From: Bacillota bacterium | Lineage (GTDB): Bacteria; Bacillota; Sulfobacillia; JAJZYS01; JAJYTV01 | Reading direction: 5' to 3' | Assembly: GCA_021806845.1 (NCBI GenBank) | Contig: JAKAPV010000060.1 | Location: 1 to 12,752 of the forward strand | Length of the DNA stretch: 12,752 bases | Shown here: positions 1 through 6,085 of the stretch, in pieces | How the letters are laid out: each line of letters opens with the position of its first letter | Numbering within the stretch: position 1 is the first letter of the stretch | Made by a program: the position numbers and the translations under genes | The notes under the pieces: generated by a model | What the model was told of the DNA's origin: nothing | What the model saw: only the letters and a program-made list of their open reading frames with translations | Databases searched by the model: none

Positions 1-359
1 ATCTTGCGCGTCACCTGGCGCAGGAGGTTGTAGGGCGGCGGGTCGCGCGTCTCGTTCGCCACGTCGACGAACTGCACGCGGTAGCCCTCGCTCTTGGCGA
101 TGCCGTACGCTTTGCGACAGTCTCCCTCGTCAAGCCCAAGCCAGAGGAGCGCATAGCCACGCCGCGCGAACGCGCGCCACTGATTGAGCAGGCCCGTCGT
201 CTTTCCGGCGCCCGTCGCGCCGAGGAACATGCCGTGGTGGCAGATCTCGCGATCAGTCTGCTCGACGGGTGAGCGCCGCAGGGTGCGCGACATAACGACG
301 CGACCGCCGAACGCGCTGACGCCGAAAACCAAAAGACCCAGTAGCAGAGAGACAGGCAT
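1..359 (-). CDS. Membrane-anchored P-loop ATPase, coupling-protein-like (partial, C-terminus outside window)
   Basis: The first 119 residues are visible; the gene runs off the left edge of the window. ATG is at 359 with a GGGGGT stretch a few bases upstream. Residues about 3-19 form one hydrophobic segment, followed by an Arg-rich stretch (25-29). A clean Walker A motif, GATGAGKTT, lies at residues 47-55. After it come an LWLGLDEGD segment and a motif ending DPPPYNLLRQ, which resemble the post-Walker-A region of VirD4/TraG/TraD coupling proteins (D-x-K-G-[DE] and the downstream Y/F-N-P/L-L). In that family the protein is an inner-membrane ATPase that feeds DNA to a transfer channel. It could also be a HerA/FtsK-like or phage packaging-type ATPase; Walker B lies outside the window. 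Its neighbour is a small hypothetical protein on the same strand, and both sit beyond the break in asnB, so it may belong to a mobile element. The P-loop assignment is firm; the subfamily is inferred. Confidence 0.6.
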   Translation of the reverse strand, partial: MPVSLLLGLLVFGVSAFGGRVVMSRTLRRSPVEQTDREICHHGMFLGATGAGKTTGLLNQWRAFARRGYALLWLGLDEGDCRKAYGIAKSEGYRVQFVDVANETRDPPPYNLLRQVTRK

Positions 360-383
360 CACAAAAACCCCCAAAGCGAGGCG

Positions 384-446
384 CGGGTCGCGCGGCGAAA
401 GCCGCTAGCGGCGCGGGATGGACAACGTAGACAACCGCGCGACCCG
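384..446. repeat. Nested inverted repeats between the small ORF and the ATPase gene
   Basis: CGGGTCGCGCGG at 384-395 is matched by its exact reverse complement CCGCGCGACCCG at 435-446 (12 bp arms, 39-base interval). Inside the interval is a second perfect palindrome, GCCGCTAGCGGC, at 401-412. The structure begins 5 bases after the stop codon of the small ORF (read on the minus strand) and ends about 25 bases before the ATPase start, so it could act as an attenuator, a processing site or an element-specific protein-binding site. An 11-bp copy of the arm also occurs at 39-49 inside the ATPase gene. Confidence 0.6.
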
Positions 447-451
447 AGTTG

Positions 452-673
452 CTAGTTCGTCCCGCCTGTCGCAGCAGAAAGCCCGTTCGGCTTTTCGCCC
501 TGCGGCTGAGCTGGCGCCCTGGGCGTCTCGGGCTTCGCCGGCTTCTGCGGCTTCGGTGCGGCGTGTGCCGTGAGCGGGTACACCTGACTCTTGCCGTCCA
601 CCGTGATCGTCAGCACATCATCCTTCAGCTCGACCGCCTCAATACCGCCAACCAACCTGAGCTCGCGCAGCAT
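452..673 (-). CDS. Small hypothetical protein with proline/lysine-rich tail
   Basis: This is a 73-residue protein from ATG 673; GGGAGG (683-688 on the plus strand) lies 9 bases upstream. Another in-frame ATG at 679 is only 3 bases from that site and is less likely. The first 40 residues are mixed polar/hydrophobic with a probable beta-rich core (ELKDDVLTITVDGKSQVYPL). The last 35 are rich in Pro, Ala and Lys (AAPKPQKPAKPETPRAPAQP) and are probably disordered. There is no signal peptide, membrane helix or recognised domain. It precedes the coupling-type ATPase on the same strand and lies in the segment that replaces the end of asnB. Function is unknown; size and context are typical of accessory proteins of phages or integrative elements, which is inference. 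Confidence 0.5.
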   Translation of the reverse strand: MLRELRLVGGIEAVELKDDVLTITVDGKSQVYPLTAHAAPKPQKPAKPETPRAPAQPQGEKPNGLSAATGGTN

Positions 674-2250
674 GTGCATGCGCCTCCCTTCGCTGTCAGG
701 GTACGCAGCTGCCCGTCGTGTGGTGTACGCAAAACAATCAATATTGCACACGGGATGTTGTAGGCGTACTCGACGACGCGGTGGTCGCAGAAGGGCACGC
801 GCACCTCGAGGCTCGTCGCCATGCTCATGCGGTCCTTGCGGTCGAGCAGCGTCGGCAGAAAGCGCGTGATGTTGAGGTACAAAAGCTGGCGCATGCGGGC
901 TTCCCCGGGGTCCTCGCCGGGCAGCGAAGGCACCTCCGAAAGCGCCTGCTCATAGCGTGCCGCGACGTACTCGTCAGGACGCAGCCAGTATGCGAACTCG
1001 GGGTTCAGGAGGGCGACGCGGTCCTTCTGGCGCAAGGCCCACGGGAACGTGCGGGCCGCGAGGGCGTCCTCGCGAAAGAACCAGGGGTAGCCGCCGAACA
1101 CCTCGTCGGCCGACTCGCCGGAGAGGGCGACCGTCGCACCCTCGCGCACATTGCGGCAGAAGAGCAGCAGCGACGTGTCGACGTCGGCCATGCCGGGAAG
1201 GTCGCGGGCCTCGAGCGCCGTGCCGAGGTGGCGAACCAGATCCGGGGTGTCGAGCACCACGCGCCTGTGGTCGGTCCCGAAGAGTTCCGAGACGCGCTGC
1301 ACCCACGGGGCGTCCAGGGACTTCTGGAAGGCGGTCGCGCGGAAGTGGCGCTCCATCTCCGCGAACTCGACCGAGTAGGTGCGCAGCGCGCCGCGCCCCT
1401 GCGCCCTGAGGCCCTCCGCCGCGAACGCGGTGACGGCGCTCGAGTCGAGTCCGCCGGAGAGCAGGGTGGAGATGGGGACATCGGAGACCAGCTGGCGCTC
1501 GACGGCGTCGCGCAGCAGAAAGCGCACCTGGGCAGCCGTCGCCTGCGCGCCTTCGGTGTGCTCGTGCGCCTCGAGCCCCCAGTAGCGCTGCACGCGCACG
1601 CCGCGCCGCGACACGCGCAGGGAGTAACCCGGGCGCAACTCGTTGACGCCGCGGAAGACGCCGTGGCCCGGCGTGCGCGACGGCGCCATCAGGAACGCCT
1701 CGCTGAGCCCCTCGCGGTCGAGTTCCGCGGGGATGAGCGGATGCTGCAAGAGCCCCTTGAGTTCCGACGCGAAGAGGAAGGCGTCGGGTCGCTCCGCGTA
1801 GAAGAGGGGCTTCACGCCGAGCCGGTCGCGGGCGAGGAAGAGCGTCTCCTCCGCTTCATTCCAGATCGCGAAGGCAAAGATGCCGTTGAGGCGCTCGAGA
1901 CACGCCTCGCCCCAGTGGGCGTAGGCGGCGAGCAGCACCTCGGTGTCGGAATGCCCCTCGAACCGGTACCCGCGGGCCAGGAGGTCGCGGCGCAGGTCCT
2001 CCGTGTTGTAGAGTTCGCCGTTGTAGGCGATGACGAAGCTTCTTGTGCCGTAGCGGCGCTGCATCGGCTGGGCGCCGCCCGCCGGATCGACGACGATGAG
2101 TCGCCGATGCGCGAACCCGACGTGCGCAGAGAGCCATAGTCCGGCGTCATCCGGCCCGCGCGGCGTCATGGCGGACGCCATCCGCTCGAGCGTGGTCGCC
2201 TCCTGCCGCAGATCCCGTCCCCAATCGACCCAACCGGCGATTCCGCACAC
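625..2250 (-). pseudogene. asnB: Asparagine synthetase (glutamine-hydrolysing), truncated at the C-terminus
   Basis: AsnB makes asparagine from aspartate, ATP and glutamine. The start is GTG 2250, because it gives (M)CGIAGW with the class II amidotransferase nucleophile Cys2; AGGGGAG lies 8 bases upstream. The glutaminase domain shows R49, N77 in YNGELYN and D102 in SDTE. The synthetase domain has the pyrophosphate loop SGGLDSS (265-271), SGESADEVFGGYPW (near 380) and SMATSLEVRVPFCDHR. Homology runs through VEYAYNIP, whose last codon is 751-753, residue 500. There the family continues with Trp and about 110 more residues, including a KSPYP-type segment; here the frame instead reads into unrelated sequence and stops at 625 after 41 foreign residues. 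The lost C-terminus makes it probably non-functional. It is divergent from the thioesterase gene, with 142 bp between them. Confidence 0.85.
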
Positions 2251-2392
2251 AAGCTTCGCTCCCCTTGCGCCAAAGTGGTCGGGAGGCGGAGCGTGCATGG
2301 CCGCTTCGCCGTCCCGACGCCACCCGTACCGTATTGCATGGGGACGCAAAGGGTTCATCGGAATCGGTGCAGCCGTGAAAGGGAGGAGATCC

Positions 2393-2830
2393 GTGAGCTC
2401 CACCGGAGAGGAGACCCCCACCTACGTCGGCGTCGTCTACCCGTCTGACGCAGACCACATGGGCCACGTCAACATCGCGCGCTACGCGGCGATCATCGAC
2501 GCGGCGAACTGGACGTTCTTCGCGCGGCACGGCCTGAGCCGCCCGTACTTCGACGCGAGCGGCTGCGGAATGGCAGCCCTCGCGCAGGAGACGACCTACC
2601 ACAAGGAGCTTTTCCCTGGCGATACCGTCGTCGCGTTCACGCAGCTGCTCGAAGTGCGCGAGAAGACAATCCGCTACCGCCATCAGGTGCGCCGCTCGAC
2701 GACGGGCGACCTCGTTGCGACGAGCGAGCTCATCGCCGCACACCTCGACCGCGCACTGCACCGGGCGGTGCCGTTCCCGCCGGAGATCCTGGCCGCCTTG
2801 CGCAGCGGCGTCGTGACGCATCCCGAATAG
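2393..2830 (+). CDS. Acyl-CoA thioesterase, 4HBT/YbgC-like hotdog fold
   Basis: A 145-residue protein, the normal length for a single hotdog domain. GTG 2393 is chosen because GGGAGGAG ends 4 bases before it; upstream in-frame extension would overlap the asnB start region and has no matching site. Residues 14-31 read VVYPSDADHMGHVNIARY, which fits the 4-hydroxybenzoyl-CoA thioesterase signature (an acidic residue, then G-H-V-N/Y and a conserved Tyr). Later, ETTYHKELFPGDTV and RYRHQVRR match the central beta strands of the fold. The family hydrolyses acyl-CoA thioesters in the cytoplasm; the substrate cannot be read from sequence. It is the first of three plus-strand genes, but tyrA has its own promoter starting 3 bases after this stop codon, so it may not be co-regulated with the aromatic genes. 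Confidence 0.85.
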   Translation: MSSTGEETPTYVGVVYPSDADHMGHVNIARYAAIIDAANWTFFARHGLSRPYFDASGCGMAALAQETTYHKELFPGDTVVAFTQLLEVREKTIRYRHQVRRSTTGDLVATSELIAAHLDRALHRAVPFPPEILAALRSGVVTHPE

Positions 2831-2832
2831 GC

Positions 2833-2861
2833 TTGACCCGCACGCCGTCCCCGCGTAGCAT
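2833..2861 (+). promoter_or_regulatory. Sigma70-type promoter for tyrA-aroH
   Basis: TTGACC (2833-2838) and TAGCAT (2856-2861) are separated by exactly 17 bases, the optimal spacing, placing a transcription start near 2868. The -35 begins 3 bases after the thioesterase stop codon. If real, it excludes the in-frame ATG at 2860, which would lie in the -10 box. Confidence 0.65.
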
Positions 2862-2873
2862 GAATCGCACAAT

Positions 2874-2904
2874 GCGCCGCTTCCGCCGCCGGCGGGAGCG
2901 GCGC
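2874..2904 (+). promoter_or_regulatory. Leader hairpin upstream of tyrA
   Basis: GCGCCGCTTCCGCC (2874-2887) pairs with GGCGGGAGCGGCGC (2891-2904): 14 bp with one G-U wobble and a 3-base loop. It lies a few bases after the predicted transcription start and 6 bases before the tyrA ribosome binding site AAGGGGGG (2911-2918). No U-tract follows, so it is not a standard intrinsic terminator. It may stabilise the mRNA or control translation initiation. Read as protein it would give an implausible Arg-rich run, which supports it being untranslated. Confidence 0.6.
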
Positions 2905-2925
2905 AGGCGCAAGGGGGGCGTCGAC

Positions 2926-3735
2926 CTGCAAAGCTGCGGTGCGGGCAGTGGACGGCATGTGGCCGTGTTCGGCCTCGGCCTGATCGGCACGTCGCTTGCG
3001 CTCGAGCTGCGCTCCGCCGGCTGGCGCGTCTCGGGCTACGACGCGCGCGCGGCGCACGCGCGGCAGGCGGCGCAGCGCGGAGCGCTCGACGCAGTGCTGC
3101 AGGCGCCGGAGGGAAGGTTCGATGCGATCGTGCTCGCGGCGCCGCCGCAGGCGAACATCGCCCTGCTGTCGGCGCCGGCCCAGGCGGACCTCTGGCTCGA
3201 CACGGGCTCCGTCAAGGCGGAGATCGTGCGACGGGCCCGCGCGGCGGGTCTTCCCTTCGTCGGCGGGCACCCGCTCGCCGGCACCGAGGGCGGCGGCCCG
3301 ACAGCCGCGCGCATGGGCCTCTTCGCCGGACGCGGCTTTGCGCTCTGCGCGGCGGGCGGGCCCCGGACGCTCGCGCAGGAGATCGCCCTCGCGGTCGGGG
3401 CGAACCCGCTCTGGCTGGACGCGGAGGAGCACGACCGCCAGGTGGCGCGCAGCTCACACCTCGTCTACGCGTTCAGCTGCGCGCTCGCTACGCTCCTCGA
3501 CGGCACCCCGCGGGAACTTGTCGGACCGGCCGCGCGCGAGATGCTGCGGGTCGCGACGAGCCCGACGGGGCTCTGGTCGGAGATCCTGGAGATGAACGGG
3601 CCGGCGGTGCAGGAGGCGGTCCGGGAGGCAGCTCGTGCCCTGACCAGCATCGCGTCCGGCGATGCGCAACTGCTCGAGGCCGCGCGCGCTGCCGCGCAGG
3701 CGCTCAGGGAGGATGGAGCCGCAGATGGCGGTTAG
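2926..3735 (+). CDS. tyrA: Prephenate dehydrogenase
   Basis: This enzyme oxidatively decarboxylates prephenate to 4-hydroxyphenylpyruvate with NAD(P)+, in tyrosine synthesis. Numbered from CTG 2926 it is 269 residues: a Rossmann fold with GLGLIGTS (GxGxxG at 16-21), TGSVKAEI, then GGHPLAGTEGGGP with the catalytic His115, and RSSHLVYAF with His178 opening the helical C-terminal domain. Many family members have SHLPH here; the second His is Tyr in this protein. No ACT domain is seen. The start is uncertain: AAGGGGGG at 2911-2918 lies 7 bases before CTG 2926, while GTG 2959 gives the shortest sensible protein. ATG 2860 and 2872 lie inside or at the edge of the predicted promoter and leader hairpin and would add a strange Arg-rich extension. 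The stop overlaps the aroH start by 11 bp, implying coupled translation. Confidence 0.9.
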   Translation: MQSCGAGSGRHVAVFGLGLIGTSLALELRSAGWRVSGYDARAAHARQAAQRGALDAVLQAPEGRFDAIVLAAPPQANIALLSAPAQADLWLDTGSVKAEIVRRARAAGLPFVGGHPLAGTEGGGPTAARMGLFAGRGFALCAAGGPRTLAQEIALAVGANPLWLDAEEHDRQVARSSHLVYAFSCALATLLDGTPRELVGPAAREMLRVATSPTGLWSEILEMNGPAVQEAVREAARALTSIASGDAQLLEAARAAAQALREDGAADGG

Positions 3736-4090
3736 TGCCGTACGGGGAGCCACGGTCGCCGAGGAGAATAGCCAGCAGGCGATCTGGGACGCGACGGAGG
3801 AACTCCTGCTCGCCGTGATCGCCCAGAACCGGATCCAGAAGGACGAGGTCGTCGCTGCGTTCTTCACCATGACCCCGGACCTCGACGCGGCCTTCCCGGC
3901 CTACGCCGCGCGGCGCCTCGGCTGGACCGACGTGCCGCTCCTGGGCGCTGTCGAGACGTCCGTGCCGGGCACGCCCGCACGGATGATCCGCATTCTTGTG
4001 GAAATTGAAAGGCCGCAGCGTGAAAAGCTGCGGCCCGTCTACCTCGGGGAGACGCTCTCCATGCGTCCGGACCTCGCGCCGCCGGGCTGA
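3725..4090 (+). CDS. aroH: Chorismate mutase, monofunctional AroH class
   Basis: It rearranges chorismate to prephenate, directly supplying the TyrA encoded just upstream. At 121 residues it matches the trimeric Bacillus AroH type, not the helical AroQ type. ATG 3725 is preceded by GGAG with 6 bases spacing and puts the active-site Arg at position 7 (AVRGAT), exactly as in the B. subtilis enzyme (R7). Other expected residues are visible: TPDLDAAFPA (50-59), E77 (matching E78), R89 in RMIRILV (matching R90) and VYLGE with Y106 (near Y108). An in-frame ATG at 3713 is possible but would misplace Arg7. The gene overlaps tyrA by 11 bp, so the two are almost certainly one operon. Codons 95-104 contain a perfect hairpin that is probably a terminator for the opposite-strand gene. 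Confidence 0.93.
   Translation: MAVSAVRGATVAEENSQQAIWDATEELLLAVIAQNRIQKDEVVAAFFTMTPDLDAAFPAYAARRLGWTDVPLLGAVETSVPGTPARMIRILVEIERPQREKLRPVYLGETLSMRPDLAPPG
4011..4035 (-). terminator. Intrinsic terminator for the EAL gene, embedded antisense in aroH
   Basis: GGCCGCAGC (4011-4019) and GCTGCGGCC (4027-4035) form a perfect 9-bp stem with a 7-base loop. Read on the minus strand it is followed by TTTCAATTTCC (4010 downward), a T-rich tail suited to termination of transcripts leaving the EAL gene (stop at 4119). Read on the plus strand there is no T tail. The tail is interrupted by CAA, so strength is uncertain. Confidence 0.55.
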
Positions 4091-4101
4091 ATCACCCGGC
4101 G
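4080..4101. other. GC-rich hairpin at the convergent aroH/EAL gene ends
   Basis: CGCCGGG (4080-4086) pairs with CCCGGCG (4095-4101) across an 8-base loop that includes the aroH stop codon. It has no T-tract on either side. It could slow polymerase or protect the aroH 3' end; a chance GC-rich dyad is also possible. Confidence 0.35.
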
Positions 4102-4118
4102 CGCACAGTTGCTCGCGC

Positions 4119-5858
4119 CTACGCGCCCGGTGCGGCTCCGCCTCCGAGCAGTGTCCCGAGCAGGGATGCGATCTCTTCGAGGAATGACAGCTGATCCTCG
4201 GCAAACGCCGCCAACGTGCTGTGGTAGGCCTTCAGTATCCCGAGCACGCCGCCCTCGTGGGTGATGGGGATGGCCGCCGCGGAGATGATCGCCATCTCGA
4301 GGAGTTCCTTCAGTTGCGGCTCGAGCGACGGCTCCTCGCGGATGTCGTCCACGACGACGCGCCGCGCCTCCCGCAGGGCTACGCCCGGCGGCATGCGGCC
4401 CATCTCGCTGTCGGGATCGAGCCACTGCGCGAGCGGGGTGGGCGTCAGCTCGCCATTCCCCGTGACGATGTCGAAGTGTTCGTCCTGCACCGTGCCGATC
4501 CAGCAGTCGTGCGAGCCGGTCACCTGCTCGACGTCGCGGATGATGCGGGCGAAAAAGTCCGAGCGGTCCCCGGGGTGGGCGATCGCGAAGCGCAGCGCGT
4601 CGATCATGTCGGTGCGGTTCGGCAGGAGGCCTCCCTGGTTCGCGGCGACCATGAGGCCCGTCTGGTCGGCGAAGCCGGTTGCGAGGTCGACGAGGTCGCC
4701 GCGCACGCGGTTCTCCTCGCGGAAGAACAGCGAGAGCATGCCCCACCCCCACCCCTCGACGGAGATGGGGGCTCCGACAGCGGAGCCGTAGGGATGGAGA
4801 TTGCCGCCCTCGGCACGCGTCTGGTGGACGATCACGCGCCCGGCGTTGAACGCCGCCGCCACCGCGTCGCGAGAGGATAGGTGCACCGTACGCGGCGTTT
4901 CTGGGACTCCGGAGGTCGCGACGGGCACGAGGTCCTGGCCGACGCGGCGGCGCAGCACGACGAGGTCGGCTTGCGTGGCCTCGCGGGCGGCGTGCACGAT
5001 CGCCTCGTAGAGGCCGAGCGCGTCGCCGAGTCCGCGGGAAGCCATGTGCGCGAGCCGGACGTGGGCGCCGAGGGCCGCCGCGGCGTCGACGGCCGCGGGC
5101 GGGTCCTTAAGACGCGGCGGAGCAGCGGCCGGCAGCACGCTCGCCGCCGGCCGACCCAGCAGATAGCCTTGGACGTAGTCGACGCCGACCTCTGTGAGGG
5201 TCGCCAGCTCGGCCTCCGTCTCGACGCCTTCGGCGATGACCGAGATGCCCGCCCGACGGGCGAATGACACGAGCGCCTCGACCAGCTGTGCCTTTGCGCT
5301 GTCATGGTCGACGCCGCGGACGAGTTCCATGTCCACCTTCGCGAACTCGGGTTTGAGCGCCACGAGCCGGTTGAGTCCCGAGTACCCGGCGCCGCAGTCG
5401 TCCATCGCCAGGAGGTAGCCGCGCCAGCGCAAAAGGTCCATCGCGTGCGTGAATTCGGGTTCGCGGAAGTGGGGTACCGTGCTGCGCTCCGTGATTTCCA
5501 GCACCACTTGCGCCGAAAGGCTCTCCAAGGGCTGCAGCACCTCGGGGTGGTCGAGCGGGGTGGCAGGCGACACATTGACGAACAGCATGACACCGTCCGG
5601 CAAGTCGACCGCCTGCTGCGCGATCGCCCGGATGGCGTGCGCGTCGAGCTCCGCCTCCGCCTCGGGGCCCAAGCTGCGGGCGCTTTCCACTACGTCGAGG
5701 ACCGAAAGAGCAACGCCGTCATCGTGCGATGGCCGACTGAGCGCTTCGTAGGCAGCCACCTTCCCGTGCGTCAACGAGATGATCGGCTGAAATACCGGCT
5801 GTATGCGCAGGCCATTGCGGAGGTGCTCCCAAGTGGGTGCGCTGCGATTGCTCAGCAG
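4119..5858 (-). CDS. EAL-GAF-GAF protein, probable cyclic-di-GMP phosphodiesterase
   Basis: The N-terminal EAL domain carries the catalytic set: EAL itself (AAYEALSRP), NVSP, VLEITER, AMDDCGAGYSGLN, AKVDM, VIAEGVE and VQGYLLGRP. All metal- and c-di-GMP-contacting positions I can check are present, so hydrolysis to pGpG is expected. Two GAF-like regions follow, roughly residues 280-400 and 420-575, the second ending ITHEGGVLGIL...FLEEIASLLG; they could bind a small ligand and tune the EAL domain. No membrane segments are seen, so it is cytoplasmic. The start is uncertain: GGGAGG (5865-5870) lies 6 bases before CTG 5858, giving 579 residues. ATG 5942 and GTG 6008 stay in frame but lack a good ribosome binding site and add sequence not typical of EAL proteins. 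It converges on aroH. Confidence 0.88.
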   Translation of the reverse strand: MLSNRSAPTWEHLRNGLRIQPVFQPIISLTHGKVAAYEALSRPSHDDGVALSVLDVVESARSLGPEAEAELDAHAIRAIAQQAVDLPDGVMLFVNVSPATPLDHPEVLQPLESLSAQVVLEITERSTVPHFREPEFTHAMDLLRWRGYLLAMDDCGAGYSGLNRLVALKPEFAKVDMELVRGVDHDSAKAQLVEALVSFARRAGISVIAEGVETEAELATLTEVGVDYVQGYLLGRPAASVLPAAAPPRLKDPPAAVDAAAALGAHVRLAHMASRGLGDALGLYEAIVHAAREATQADLVVLRRRVGQDLVPVATSGVPETPRTVHLSSRDAVAAAFNAGRVIVHQTRAEGGNLHPYGSAVGAPISVEGWGWGMLSLFFREENRVRGDLVDLATGFADQTGLMVAANQGGLLPNRTDMIDALRFAIAHPGDRSDFFARIIRDVEQVTGSHDCWIGTVQDEHFDIVTGNGELTPTPLAQWLDPDSEMGRMPPGVALREARRVVVDDIREEPSLEPQLKELLEMAIISAAAIPITHEGGVLGILKAYHSTLAAFAEDQLSFLEEIASLLGTLLGGGAAPGA

Positions 5859-5942
5859 ACATTGCCTCCCAGTGCCACCTGTGGCTGTTTGAACCCAACT
5901 GCGACAGGATTCGCCACCGTCAGCAAAGTCCCTGCGGGGCAT

Positions 5943-5969
5943 TACATCAAAGGGCGATACATCAAGGGG
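5943..5969. repeat. Tandem TACATCAA repeats near the EAL gene start
   Basis: TACATCAAAGGG (5943-5954) and TACATCAAGGGG (5958-5969) are direct repeats 15 bases apart (11 of 12 matching). They lie about 85-110 bases upstream of the CTG start preferred for the EAL gene, where a regulator could bind; if GTG 6008 is the real start, they are coding. Confidence 0.4.
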
Positions 5970-6057
5970 TGCAGTCTCGCGCGCCGAGGTCGGCCGCCGC
6001 AGCTCCACGCCTACGGTCCGGGTGATCCGGGGCGTGCCGTGCCTCTGGAGGGGAGCC

Positions 6058-6079
6058 GACGGGAGATGGTTTTCCCGTC
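6058..6079 (-). terminator. Possible terminator hairpin after the small membrane protein gene
   Basis: GACGGGA (6058-6064) pairs perfectly with TCCCGTC (6073-6079) across an 8-base loop, 6 bases beyond the stop codon of the minus-strand membrane protein gene. There is no T-tract on that strand after the stem, so termination is uncertain. Confidence 0.35.
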
Positions 6080-6085
6080 ACTTGC

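Noticed and set aside
717..752. CGTGTG (717-722) and CACACG (747-752) as element-end inverted repeats at the asnB junction
   Set aside because: Only 6 bp arms; too short to support a recombination site without the other element end.
718..2139. A 473-codon open frame on the plus strand opposite asnB
   Set aside because: It is antisense to a gene with clear catalytic motifs; its protein is Arg/Ala/Glu-rich with no domain, a usual by-product of high GC.
2251..2392. Promoters in the divergent asnB/thioesterase gap
   Set aside because: Weak TTGCGT and TATTGCAT-like words occur, but none pair at acceptable spacing; nothing supportable beyond the two ribosome sites.
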